Notes: generated by a model not told the origin, from the letters alone. Positions 35,813-46,113 are shown, numbered from the stretch's first letter. The stretch is 64,000 nt of DNA from Ponticaulis sp. (GCA_002723155.1 PBNO01000006.1:772438-836437), one strand, 5' to 3'. Numbers and translations: made by a program.

Positions 35813-36717
35813 CCGAGCGGCTTCAGCTCGCGAATGGTTTCGATCAGCAGTCTCAGCCCGTTAGGCACCTGTCTGCGGCTGGAATAGTAGATGTGAAAGC
35901 CTTCACCCGGTGAGGCCCAGTCTTCCAGAATGAGGCGCAGGCGGCCATCGTCCAGCGCCTCTTTCATCACGGGCAGGGTCGCATAAATCACCCCCAGACC
36001 AGCGCACCCGAAATTCAGAAGCGCGTTGGTATGGTCAACCGTAATCTGGCCGGGCGTTGTGACAGACATCTCCTGAGCGCCCGTGCCGAACTCCCAATCA
36101 TAGATCTTGTCATTGCCGAGGCGGATACGAATGCAGCGATGGCGCCGCAGGTCCGCTGGATGTTCGGGAGTGCCATTCTTTTCAAGATACTCCGGCGAAG
36201 CCGCCGCCGACCATATGATCTCCGGCGACAATTTCTGCGCCACCATGTCCTCAGGAACCGTACCGCCATAGCGGATACCCGCGTCAAAGCCCTCATCGAC
36301 GACATCAATCAGACGGTTGGTAATGGACACGTCAACTTCCACATCCGGATAGCGTTCAGCAAAAACCGGCATGACGGGCTGGACGAGCAGAGTAAAGGCA
36401 TCCTCCGGCATATTGATACGGACCCGACCGGCTGGCGCGTCGCGATACCTGTTAAGACGCTCTCTGGCTTCGGCAATGTCGTGAAACGGGCTTTCAATGC
36501 TGGCACGAAGTTCCTCACCGGCAGCCGTCAGGGTAACACTTCGCGTTGTCCTGTTCAGCAATCTGACACCCAGACGCTCTTCAAGACCGCGTATCGCATG
36601 ACTAAGTGCAGAAGGCGTCACATCCAGTTCGGAAGACGCGCGCCGGAAGCTCCCCCAGCGCGCAATAGCCATGAAATATACGAAGTCGGCAATGTCTGCG
36701 CGGCTGATATCCATCAC
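35809..36717 (-). CDS. LysR-family transcriptional regulator
   Basis: 302 residues: winged-HTH (~6-65, FRRASSELDVTPSALSHAIRG region) and a periplasmic-binding-protein-like effector domain (~95-300). It belongs to the CrgA/DsdC-like LysR group that commonly controls a neighbouring oxidoreductase locus. It is divergent from the cupin gene; the 188-bp gap contains a T-N11-A dyad (36776-36790), so it probably regulates the cupin-ADH-cyclophilin-AKR run. Start is ATG 36717 or the adjacent ATG 36714. Confidence 0.92.
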   Translation of the reverse strand: MMDISRADIADFVYFMAIARWGSFRRASSELDVTPSALSHAIRGLEERLGVRLLNRTTRSVTLTAAGEELRASIESPFHDIAEARERLNRYRDAPAGRVRINMPEDAFTLLVQPVMPVFAERYPDVEVDVSITNRLIDVVDEGFDAGIRYGGTVPEDMVAQKLSPEIIWSAAASPEYLEKNGTPEHPADLRRHRCIRIRLGNDKIYDWEFGTGAQEMSVTTPGQITVDHTNALLNFGCAGLGVIYATLPVMKEALDDGRLRLILEDWASPGEGFHIYYSSRRQVPNGLRLLIETIRELKPLG

Positions 36718-36775
36718 ACCCTCAAAAGCTGACCTTTTAGAGCGTTTCAGGCGCTTAAAGGTTCCACGTTTATTG

Positions 36776-36790
36776 ATGAATATTACTCAT
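36776..36790. promoter_or_regulatory. candidate LysR operator
   Basis: ATGAATATTACTCAT, a dyad with T-N11-A spacing (TGA...TCA arms), in the AT-rich gap between the LysR gene and the cupin gene. This is the usual LysR-type binding site form and position. Confidence 0.5.
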
Positions 36791-36905
36791 TATTATGTTG
36801 GTCAAACGCCACCTAATCCCTCACCGGAAAATCAATATCTTCTCCCCAGAAGCGTCGCCCCACGCTGACGCACAACCGCGCCGACACGGTGCAACGGAGA
36901 GCATT

Positions 36906-37391
36906 ATGAAGAAGACCGCAGGACTGGTCCTCACCGTAGCCGCACTCACTGCCGGATGCGCTCATGCAGGACAGGATACATTGGAAATCATGCGAAAAGC
37001 CGACCAGCAGACGGTCGAAGGCCCAGAAGAATACTTCACAGGGCGAGCTACAATCACAGGCAATTTCACACGTGAGGAGCCATCACGCATTTCAGGTGCG
37101 ATCGTGACATTCGAACCGGGCGCCCGTACCGCCTGGCACACCCACCCGCTCGGCCAGACACTGATCGTCACAGACGGCGTGGGCTGGACGCAGGTTGAAG
37201 GTGAAGAGCGGGTCGAGTTTTACGAAGGCGACATCATGCTTTGCCCAAAAGACAAGCCACACTGGCACGGCGCGACGCCTGATTCCTCCATGACACACAT
37301 CGCCATTCAGGAAGTACAGGACGGCACGCCGGTCCACTGGATGCACCACGTCACGGACGAAGAATATTACGGCACATCATCTGACGACTAA
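36906..37391 (+). CDS. exported cupin ((R)-mandelonitrile-lyase-like)
   Basis: 161 residues from ATG 36906 (CGGAGAG upstream), with a signal peptide; LTAGC could be a weak lipobox or AHA a normal cleavage site. Single cupin domain: GARTAWHTHPLGQTLIVTDG gives the metal-binding His-His, and CPKDKPHWHGATP with THIAIQE the second motif. This small cupin group includes manganese (R)-mandelonitrile lyases and is often next to ADH/AKR genes. First gene of the plus-strand run controlled by the LysR protein (inference). Confidence 0.85.
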   Translation: MKKTAGLVLTVAALTAGCAHAGQDTLEIMRKADQQTVEGPEEYFTGRATITGNFTREEPSRISGAIVTFEPGARTAWHTHPLGQTLIVTDGVGWTQVEGEERVEFYEGDIMLCPKDKPHWHGATPDSSMTHIAIQEVQDGTPVHWMHHVTDEEYYGTSSDD

Positions 37392-37421
37392 CACCGCCCT
37401 GGCAGCAGGGCCCGGCACGCG

Positions 37422-37430
37422 CCCCCCCCC
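37422..37430. repeat. poly-C tract (C9)
   Basis: Nine consecutive C in the 90-bp gap between the cupin and ADH genes, about 50 bases before the ADH start codon. Homopolymers of this length can vary in length by slippage, which could alter spacing in the leader; it may also be a sequencing artefact. Confidence 0.6.
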
Positions 37431-37481
37431 AAACGGCCGGGCTCTGTCTGTCTTCCGCGATCTCACAGGAGACCTGCCGGA

Positions 37482-38675
37482 ATGACCAAAGAGACGAAAG
37501 ACACAGACCAGAAAGACCACGGCCACCAGAACCGCCGGGCCTTTTTGCAGAATTCAACACTTGCGAGCACGGGCCTGCTTCTGGCCGGCACCTCACCTGC
37601 CTTCGCATCGACGACATCAGGAGACACTATGACTATTCAATCGCGCGGTTACGCCGCTGTTGATGAATCAGGAACACTGGTTCCATGGACATTCGAACGC
37701 CGCTCTGTCGGCGAGAACGACATTCAGATCGATATCAAATATGCCAGCATTTGCCACTCTGACATTCACCAGATGAAGGGTCACTGGGGCGAGCAACAAT
37801 ACCCGCAAGTGCCAGGCCACGAGATTGTAGGCGTCGTCAGCGCTGTCGGTTCTAATGTCACCAAGTTCAAGGTAGGCGACCGCGCAGGCGTAGGCTGCAT
37901 GGTTGATGGCTGCACAGGCGATGACTGCGCACATGGCGGTGAACAATACAGCCCGGGCACAGTTTTCACGTATGGCTATCCATACGACAAATCCCCAACC
38001 GGGATTTCTCAAGGCGGCTATTCCACCAATATCGTCGTTCGCGACCACTATGCCGTCCATATTCCAGAGACGATCAGCTTTGAGGAAGCCGCACCCCTGC
38101 TTTGCGCTGGCGTGACGACTTACTCGCCGCTACTGAAATTCGAACTCGGACCGGGCGTCAAAGTTGGCGTTGCAGGCATTGGCGGCCTCGGCCACCTTGC
38201 TGTAAAACTCGCCGTGTCGAAGGGTGCAGACGTTTATGCGTTCACGACAACCGCCGAAAAGCGCGAAGACATTCTGAGCTGGGGCGCAAAAGACGTCATC
38301 GTCGTGGAAGATGATGGAGCCTTCCAGCCTTATGCCGGTCAGCTCGATTGCATGATCACCACGATCCCGTACCAGTACAATGTCGCGGCTTATGCATCGG
38401 TAGTGAAACCGGGCGGTTTCTTCACGCAGGTCGGCATGCCGATCAACTCTGAAGTGACCGTGAATGCGCTGAACCTTGCCGCGAGCCGTGTGAACTTCAA
38501 TGCGTCACTCATCGGCAACATGCAGGAAACGCAGGAAGTTGTAGACTATTGCGCGGAGAACGGCATTGCGCCGCAAATCCAGATTATTCCCGCAACGGGC
38601 ATCAATCAGGCATGGGAAGACGTGGTGAATAAAAGCGCCCGCTACCGCTACGTGATTGACGCAGCCACGTTCTAG
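37482..38675 (+). CDS. zinc-type alcohol dehydrogenase (YahK-like) with Tat signal and internal start
   Basis: 397-residue NADP-type aldehyde/alcohol dehydrogenase. Twin-arginine signal NRRAFLQNS (Arg18-Arg19) predicts Tat export. Catalytic zinc ligands Cys91, His113 and Glu114 (PGHE) and the later LLCAGVTTYSP Cys are present, as is the GVAGIGGLGHLAVKLA cofactor loop. The structural-zinc set C-x2-C-x2-C-x7-C of YahK is broken: only Cys144 and Cys149 remain. A second ATG at residue 50 (37629) has its own AGGAG five bases upstream (37619-37623) and starts where cytosolic homologues start, so a cytosolic form is likely too. Part of the LysR-linked run. Confidence 0.92.
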   Translation: MTKETKDTDQKDHGHQNRRAFLQNSTLASTGLLLAGTSPAFASTTSGDTMTIQSRGYAAVDESGTLVPWTFERRSVGENDIQIDIKYASICHSDIHQMKGHWGEQQYPQVPGHEIVGVVSAVGSNVTKFKVGDRAGVGCMVDGCTGDDCAHGGEQYSPGTVFTYGYPYDKSPTGISQGGYSTNIVVRDHYAVHIPETISFEEAAPLLCAGVTTYSPLLKFELGPGVKVGVAGIGGLGHLAVKLAVSKGADVYAFTTTAEKREDILSWGAKDVIVVEDDGAFQPYAGQLDCMITTIPYQYNVAAYASVVKPGGFFTQVGMPINSEVTVNALNLAASRVNFNASLIGNMQETQEVVDYCAENGIAPQIQIIPATGINQAWEDVVNKSARYRYVIDAATF

Positions 38676-38720
38676 AAAAGTAGGCAGATACGCATCTCCA
38701 TCAATAACGAAGACCTGTGG

Positions 38721-39026
38721 GTGGAGCTGGATGACAGCTCCACCGCGAAGGATTTTGCTTCGCTCATGCCCATGACGCTGACGCTCGATGATTATGCGAG
38801 CAAGGAAAAGGTCAGCGACCTGCCACGGCGCCTTAATACGGATGGCGCACCGCGGGGCTATCAGCCGAGTGCAGGCGACATCACCTATTACGAGCCATGG
38901 GGCAATCTGGCGATATTTTACAAAGACTTCGGCTATTCGAACGGGCTGATCCGACTGGGCCATATCGCAGGCCCGCTAACAGCCCTCACTCAAACGAATT
39001 CAGTGCGCGCAGCCTTCTCACTCTGA
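38721..39026 (+). CDS. cyclophilin-like fold protein with no normal start codon
   Basis: Typical core: DSSTAKDFASLMPMTLTLDD, SDLPRRL, GDITYYEPWGNLAIFYKDFG and GLIRLGHI, as in the bacterial cyclophilin-like family. The only standard start is GTG 38721, which removes the first beta strand. Upstream, in frame, the sequence continues as ATA CGC ATC TCC ATC (from 38688) encoding the missing IRISINNEDLW strand, with AGTAGG just before it; the homologous start would be ATG, here ATA. The frame is also that of the preceding ADH, separated by its TAG and four codons. It is either translated from ATA/GTG, by read-through, or is decaying. Confidence 0.75.
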   Translation: MELDDSSTAKDFASLMPMTLTLDDYASKEKVSDLPRRLNTDGAPRGYQPSAGDITYYEPWGNLAIFYKDFGYSNGLIRLGHIAGPLTALTQTNSVRAAFSL

Positions 39027-39083
39027 CGCGCCATCGACCCTCTATTCCGGCTCGACAGAAGCCGGACGAAAGGAAAAACACTC

Positions 39084-39947
39084 ATGATTACGACAGACAC
39101 ATACACACTGAACAATGGCGTCGAGATTCCAAAACTGGCTCTCGGCACATGGATGATCGAAGACGAAAAAGCCGCCGATGCCGTAAAAGCTGCCGTAGAC
39201 CTCGGCTACCGCCATATCGACACAGCGCAGGCTTACGGCAATGAAGCAGGCGTTGGCGAAGGCGTCCGTACATGCGACATCGCACGCGGAGACCTGTTCG
39301 TTCAGACCAAGCTCGAAGCGGGCGTGAAGTCCTATGACGAGGCCGTTGCGTCTATCGATGGCTCACTCAAAAAGCTCGGCCTTGATTACATCGACCTGAT
39401 GATCATCCATAGCCCGCAGCCATGGGATGCCTTTAACGGTGAAAACCGTTTCTTCGAAGGCAATCTCGCAGCATGGAAGGCTTTGGAAGAAGCGTATGAA
39501 GCGGGCAAAATCCGCGCAATTGGCGTGTCAAACTTTGAACAGCAGGACCTTCAAAACCTGATCGGCAACGGCAAGGTCAAACCGATGGTCAACCAGATCC
39601 TTGCTCACGTCAGCAATACGCCTTTTGATCTGATCGAGTTCTGCCAGACAGAAGACATTGTCGTGGAAGCCTATTCACCGATCGGGCACGGCAAGATTCT
39701 GGATAACGAGACCATCAAATCAATCGCGGACAAATACAGCGTGAGCGTCCCCCAACTTTGCATTCGCTATGTGCTTCAGCTCGGCCTCGTCGCTCTGCCA
39801 AAGACCGGAAATCCGGACCATATGAAGAGCAATGCTGATGTGGATTTTGAAATCTCAGATGCAGACATGGACGCGCTGAAAAACATCGATCCGATCAAAG
39901 ACTATGGTGGTGCCAGCATGTTCCCGGTTTACGCCAAAAAGGCGTAA
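39084..39947 (+). CDS. aldo/keto reductase (DkgA-like)
   Basis: NADPH-dependent reductase, 287 residues. The catalytic tetrad is Asp46, Tyr51 (HIDTAQAYGNE), Lys76 (VQTKL) and His109 (IIHSPQP); GVSNFEQQ and LPKTGNPDHM are the later family motifs. AAGGA precedes the ATG. Together with the YahK-like ADH it resembles the aldehyde-stress pairs yqhD-dkgA, suggesting detoxification of reactive carbonyls (inference). Last gene of the LysR-linked run, followed by a strong terminator. Confidence 0.93.
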   Translation: MITTDTYTLNNGVEIPKLALGTWMIEDEKAADAVKAAVDLGYRHIDTAQAYGNEAGVGEGVRTCDIARGDLFVQTKLEAGVKSYDEAVASIDGSLKKLGLDYIDLMIIHSPQPWDAFNGENRFFEGNLAAWKALEEAYEAGKIRAIGVSNFEQQDLQNLIGNGKVKPMVNQILAHVSNTPFDLIEFCQTEDIVVEAYSPIGHGKILDNETIKSIADKYSVSVPQLCIRYVLQLGLVALPKTGNPDHMKSNADVDFEISDADMDALKNIDPIKDYGGASMFPVYAKKA

Positions 39948-39968
39948 ATCTGTTGGCACACATCATGG

Positions 39969-39996
39969 AAACCCCGGGCTTTGGCCCGGGGTTTTT
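39969..39996 (+). terminator. terminator after aldo/keto reductase
   Basis: 11-bp stem AAACCCCGGGC/GCCCGGGGTTT (39969-39979 with 39984-39994), 4-base loop and T tail. Confidence 0.9.
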
Positions 39997-40006
39997 GAGA
40001 CGGGTA

Positions 40007-40606
40007 TTAGCCTAAAGCCTCTTCCACATCGCTGAGCGTGTTCTTCCCGAAATACATCTCATCACCGACAAAGAAGGTCGGAATACCGAACACGCCGCGG
40101 CCCACAGCCGCCTCAGTGTTGGCGATGAGGCCAGCCTTTACGTCGGGTTCCTGCGTTCCCGCCAGAATAGCTGCGCCATCAAGGCCGGCATCATTCATCA
40201 CCGAGACGAAAACTTCCGGATCATCCATTTTCTGGCCGTCTTCCCACATGGCTTTGAGCCCGGCTTCGACATAAGCGTCCAGAAAGCCTTCACGCTCGGC
40301 ATAGATCGCGCCGCGCATGAGGATCAGCGTGTTCACCGGAAAATGCGGATTCATTTTGAAGGCTGTGAGGCCATGCTTTTTAATAAAACGACGCGTTTCG
40401 AGATTTTCATACTCGAGCTTTCCCTTCACGCCACCAAACGCCATCATTGGCGACTGGTTGTTCGTCGCTTTGAAGATGCCGCCCAGAAGCGACGGAATGA
40501 TCTTCATCTTCGCGCCGGTGCGCTCAAGACTGGCTGGCAGCACTTTGTACGCCAGATACGCATTCGGGCTTCCGAAATCGAAAATGAAATCGACAGTTTT
40601 GGTCAT
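40007..40606 (-). CDS. 2-hydroxychromene-2-carboxylate isomerase family (DsbA-like)
   Basis: 199 residues from ATG 40606 (GGGGGGAG upstream). The thioredoxin-like start FIFDFGSPNAYLAYKVLP has Ser in place of the redox CxxC, as in HCCA isomerases and kappa-class GSTs; the C-terminal GVFGIPTFFVGDEMYFG cis-Pro segment confirms the fold. Glutathione-dependent isomerisation of an aromatic degradation intermediate is the family role; the true substrate is unknown. The SDR gene lies 10 bp upstream on the same strand, so they form an operon under the divergent HxlR regulator. Confidence 0.9.
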   Translation of the reverse strand: MTKTVDFIFDFGSPNAYLAYKVLPASLERTGAKMKIIPSLLGGIFKATNNQSPMMAFGGVKGKLEYENLETRRFIKKHGLTAFKMNPHFPVNTLILMRGAIYAEREGFLDAYVEAGLKAMWEDGQKMDDPEVFVSVMNDAGLDGAAILAGTQEPDVKAGLIANTEAAVGRGVFGIPTFFVGDEMYFGKNTLSDVEEALG

Positions 40607-40616
40607 AGTCTCCCCC

Positions 40617-41354
40617 CTACCAGGTCTCTTTCCACGGGCGCAGATCCAGCTCATGCGTCCAGGCGGTTCTTGGTTGCTTGTGCAGCATCACATAATTCGC
40701 CGCGATATGATCCGGATTCAGAATGGCATCATCTTCGCGCTTCTGATCCACGTCCGGCACATTCTCACGGATGAAGTTGGAATCGATAGCCCCGTCGACA
40801 ATCACATGGGCGACGTGAATATTTTGAGGGCCAAGCTCTCGCGCCATGGATTGAGCCAACGCACGCAGCCCATGCTTGGCGGCTGAGAATGCGGAAAAGC
40901 CGTTCGCGCCGCGCACACTCGCTGTCGCGCCCGTAAAGAGGATTGTGCCGCGACCGCGCGTTTTCATCCGCGCCGCCGCCTCACGGCCCATCAGGAAGCC
41001 TGAGAGACACGCCATCTCCCAGACCTTCCGGAAGACCCGCTCTGTCGTGTCAGTGATCGAAAAGCGGACATTTGCACCGATGTTGAACACCGCCACTTCG
41101 ATAGGGCCGATGTCATTTTCGATGCGCTCGAACAGCGCGGTCATAGCCTCTTCGTCGCGCGCATCGCACGGACACGCCTCAGCCTTGCCGCCCTCATCGC
41201 GAATAGATTGAGCAAGCGTCTCCAGCGCGTCTCCATGACGGGGGCGCCTTACAAGGCAGGCGGTAAGGCCATCACGTGCGAAAGCCTTTGCGATTGCTGC
41301 GCCCGTATCATCACCAGCGCCAATAACGAGGCATACACCATTCTTTTCGGCCAT
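40617..41354 (-). CDS. atypical SDR with Phe in place of catalytic Tyr
   Basis: 245-residue Rossmann protein. Cofactor loop GAGDDTGAAIA (~12-22) is degenerate and the active site reads AFSAAKHG: the Tyr of YxxxK is Phe, while Ser and Lys remain. This substitution occurs in a recognisable SDR subgroup with ALAQSMARELGPQNIHVAHV, so it is probably inherited rather than a new lesion, but ordinary hydride-transfer chemistry is doubtful. AGGAGGAG is close to the ATG. Upstream gene of the operon with the HCCA-isomerase-like gene; divergent from HxlR. Confidence 0.88.
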   Translation of the reverse strand: MAEKNGVCLVIGAGDDTGAAIAKAFARDGLTACLVRRPRHGDALETLAQSIRDEGGKAEACPCDARDEEAMTALFERIENDIGPIEVAVFNIGANVRFSITDTTERVFRKVWEMACLSGFLMGREAAARMKTRGRGTILFTGATASVRGANGFSAFSAAKHGLRALAQSMARELGPQNIHVAHVIVDGAIDSNFIRENVPDVDQKREDDAILNPDHIAANYVMLHKQPRTAWTHELDLRPWKETW

Positions 41355-41381
41355 CTGCTCCTCCTAATGGTCTTTTTTCAG

Positions 41382-41400
41382 GACTATTGAATGATTAGTC
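41382..41400. promoter_or_regulatory. candidate HxlR operator
   Basis: GACTA (41382-41386) and TAGTC (41396-41400) form a dyad in the 103-bp gap between the SDR gene and the hxlR gene; an outer AATGGT/ACCATT pair frames it. Its position suits autoregulation and control of the SDR operon. Confidence 0.4.
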
Positions 41401-41457
41401 TTGAAATGCAACCATTAAATTTGCAAACTAGGCCCACACCACTGAACGAGCCGGACC

Positions 41458-41955
41458 ATGTCACGCAAACACGACCACCCATGCGCTATCGCCGAAGCCC
41501 TGAATATTCTCGGGGACCGCTGGACGCTTCTCATTATTCGTGAGGCGTTTTACGGCGCGACACGCTTCGGTGAGTTTCTGACAAACACCGGAATTTCGCG
41601 AAACCTGCTCACCGAGCGTCTCTCGCAGCTGGTAGAAGCCGACATACTGGAGCGCACACCGTTTGCAGACCGAGGCACGAGTCATGCCTACGCCCTGACC
41701 GTAAAAGGGCGCGCACTCGATACCGTTGTGATGGCGCTGACTGAATGGGGGAACAGCTATCTCTACGGAGACGGCAAAGAGCCAGTTCTGGCGCGAGACA
41801 AAGCGTCCGGAGAGATTATCCGCCGCATCGAACCGGTCACATCAGACGGCCAAATTATCGCGCGTCAGAACATTGTGATTGAAGCTGGACCGGGCGGCGA
41901 CGGGCGCACGCTCAGCCGGATATCCAAGGCAAAGAGCTATCCGTTCGCGGAGTAA
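41458..41955 (+). CDS. HxlR-family transcriptional regulator
   Basis: 165 residues. CAIAEALNILGDRWTLLIIR (~9-28) is the HxlR signature with one N-terminal Cys (Cys9) of the kind used as redox or electrophile sensor in some members; the wing follows at ~70-85. The C-terminal extension (~100-165) is longer than in minimal HxlR proteins. Divergent from the SDR/isomerase operon, which it probably controls; katG follows 141 bp downstream on the same strand. Confidence 0.9.
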   Translation: MSRKHDHPCAIAEALNILGDRWTLLIIREAFYGATRFGEFLTNTGISRNLLTERLSQLVEADILERTPFADRGTSHAYALTVKGRALDTVVMALTEWGNSYLYGDGKEPVLARDKASGEIIRRIEPVTSDGQIIARQNIVIEAGPGGDGRTLSRISKAKSYPFAE

Positions 41956-42057
41956 ACAAGTTCAATATAAAAATTCTTTATATGTATAACTCAAACAATC
42001 AATTATACTTTTAGATCGTTTTGGGTTACCGTCTCCCCAGTTCAACAAACTGCGCGT

Positions 42058-42068
42058 CTATCCGATAG
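42058..42068. promoter_or_regulatory. short dyad upstream of katG
   Basis: CTATC-C-GATAG, 29 bases before the katG start codon, in an otherwise AT-rich gap. It resembles the ATAG/CTAT half-sites of OxyR sites but is a single small dyad; a full four-element site was not found. Confidence 0.25.
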
Positions 42069-42081
42069 CGCGGACGACTGA

Positions 42082-44271
<2,190 letters not shown>

Positions 44272-44295
44272 CCCTTTCTCGGTGTAGTGTGTCAG

Positions 44296-44323
44296 AGCGC
44301 CGACCTTCGGGTCGGCGCTTTTT
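44296..44323 (+). terminator. katG terminator
   Basis: 10-bp stem AGCGCCGACC/GGTCGGCGCT around a TTCG tetraloop, then TTTTT. Confidence 0.95.
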
Positions 44324-44422
44324 CTTTGTAGAAGCAAAACTCTACAAACCGTCTACTTGACTCACCTCGCGTCATCTCTGATCTGAGGCACATAAAACAA
44401 GATGATGTGAGGAAACTATACG

Positions 44423-45187
44423 ATGAAACCTTATTTTGAGCTGCAGGAAAACAAGGTCATCGCTTCCGAGCATTGTTCTGGACCATGGGACCCGAGCATG
44501 CAGCATGGCGGCGCGGTTTCAGGGCTCATCGCGCATCTGGCAGACACGCTTCCATCCGAAGTACCTATGCAGGTGTCGCGCCTTACCATCGATCTGAAAC
44601 GCCCCGTTCCAATGGGCGAACTTGGCTACAAGATCGACATAAACCGTCAGGGCCGCAACATTCAGGCGGCTGATATTTCCATCACGCACGGCGACAAGGA
44701 AGTCTGCCGCGCTTCGGTCCTGCGCATCCGCGAAACAGAATTCGGTGACCTGCCGGAATCAGTGAACCCACCGCCCGCGCCGTATGAGCGTGATGGCGAG
44801 AATATGCCGCTGAACCGGTTTGCAGGCTTTAACGAGCACATCACTATTCAGGAAGCGACAAGCCATCCACCGCATATGAAGCGCGCTGCATGGTTCCACA
44901 TTCCGCGCCCGTATTTCGGCCATACCGAGACAACGGCCCTGATGCGCGCTGCGTCCACTGGCGATTATTGCAACGGGTTTGGCGGCGGCCTCGACTTCAC
45001 CAAATGGACCTTTATCAACGCTGACCTCACCCTGCACTTTGCGCGCAAGCCGGTTGGCGAGTGGATCATGCTAGCAGCCAGCGCATGGATGTCAGACAAT
45101 GGCTCCGGCCTTGGCTATGGCGAACTTGCCGACGAAAAAGGCTTTTTCGGCCGCGCCGTACAGTCTCTGGTGATCGGCAAGCGCTAG
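44423..45187 (+). CDS. acyl-CoA thioesterase, double hot-dog (TesB-like)
   Basis: 254 residues in two hot-dog halves. WDPSMQHGGAVSGLIAHLAD (~22-41) is the first-half helix; DYCNGFGGGLDFTKWTFINADLTLHF (given here in part: ~195-210 on) is the second-half strand with its Asp/Thr. It probably hydrolyses acyl-CoA to free acid; the chain-length preference cannot be read. A TTGACT hexamer in the upstream gap may be the -35 of its promoter. The stop overlaps the convergent hydrolase stop by four bases. Confidence 0.85.
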   Translation: MKPYFELQENKVIASEHCSGPWDPSMQHGGAVSGLIAHLADTLPSEVPMQVSRLTIDLKRPVPMGELGYKIDINRQGRNIQAADISITHGDKEVCRASVLRIRETEFGDLPESVNPPPAPYERDGENMPLNRFAGFNEHITIQEATSHPPHMKRAAWFHIPRPYFGHTETTALMRAASTGDYCNGFGGGLDFTKWTFINADLTLHFARKPVGEWIMLAASAWMSDNGSGLGYGELADEKGFFGRAVQSLVIGKR

Positions 45188-46113
45188 TTCGCGAGCGCCT
45201 CTTCCAGCAGAGCTGCCTGCACATTCCAGGCCTCTGTGCCTGGCGCAATCAGCTCGACATGACCGGTATCGGCAACTTCAACGAAGCGTGCTGAACCACC
45301 GGCCGTGATGACTTGCGCCGTGAATCCCTCACCCAGAACGGATGGCGCAATCCGGTCATACTGACCGTTCACGCTGATCTGCTCACTTGGGGCAGGCTGC
45401 AAACGGCTCGACGACGTATCGGCGTAAACATCCGGCCGCTCAGGCGTCGCCTCGCCGGTCAGCTGGCTCTCAATCGCGGCCAGGCAGGTATCCAGCGTGA
45501 CGGGGCTGGACGCCTCAAGATCTGCAAGCCCACCTGAATTCACAACGCTGCGAAACTCGAAGGTCTGCCCATCACCATAGACGGCGCTATCTGTCGGCAA
45601 TTGGCCGCGCGCTGCCAGCCAGGTCAAAAGATGCCCGCCTGCCGAATGGCCGATGCCTGCCACGCGACTTGTATCGAGGCCGAACTCTTCGCCGCGCTCA
45701 AACAGCGCCTCGGTCGCCGCCGTTACATCAAGATAAGTGCCCGGATATCCGCCGCCCTCTTCATCGACGCCGCGATATTCAATGTTCCAGACAGCGAGCC
45801 CGCGTTGGCGCAGGTCTTCTGCGGCGTAATTCATGAGCGTCCGGTCGGCGATCGCCTTTTGCCAGCAACCACCATGCACCATAAGCACCACCGGATGCGG
45901 CCCCTCACCTTCCGGCTGCCAGAGATCGACAACCTGCTGTTCCAGCGGCCCATAAGACAGGCTCATTTGCGGTTCCGGACGGTCACGCGAGAGAAGATCT
46001 GGCCATGTCATCAACTCAGGCGGGGACGTTTCCACAGGACTCACCTCATTTGCGCTACAGGCCGCAAAAGACACACAGGCGAAAAAAGCCATGACGCTCG
46101 TTCGAAATTGCAT
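45184..46113 (-). CDS. alpha/beta hydrolase lipoprotein, kynurenine-formamidase-like
   Basis: 309 residues with lipobox FAAC (Cys19) and Ser at +2. Oxyanion motif HGGCW (~82-86), nucleophile GHSAGGH (~155-161), Asp in GQYDRIAP and His in TGHVELI make a complete triad. Best resemblance is to the HGG-type esterase/arylformamidase group. It is divergent from kynureninase, 69 bp apart, so an N-formylkynurenine formamidase role is plausible, but an envelope lipoprotein would be an odd place for that step. Confidence 0.8.
   Translation of the reverse strand: MQFRTSVMAFFACVSFAACSANEVSPVETSPPELMTWPDLLSRDRPEPQMSLSYGPLEQQVVDLWQPEGEGPHPVVLMVHGGCWQKAIADRTLMNYAAEDLRQRGLAVWNIEYRGVDEEGGGYPGTYLDVTAATEALFERGEEFGLDTSRVAGIGHSAGGHLLTWLAARGQLPTDSAVYGDGQTFEFRSVVNSGGLADLEASSPVTLDTCLAAIESQLTGEATPERPDVYADTSSSRLQPAPSEQISVNGQYDRIAPSVLGEGFTAQVITAGGSARFVEVADTGHVELIAPGTEAWNVQAALLEEALAN

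Noticed and set aside
37391..37482. Frameshift at the C9 tract joining cupin and ADH
   Set aside because: Both genes have complete ends and their own SD; the tract is intergenic.
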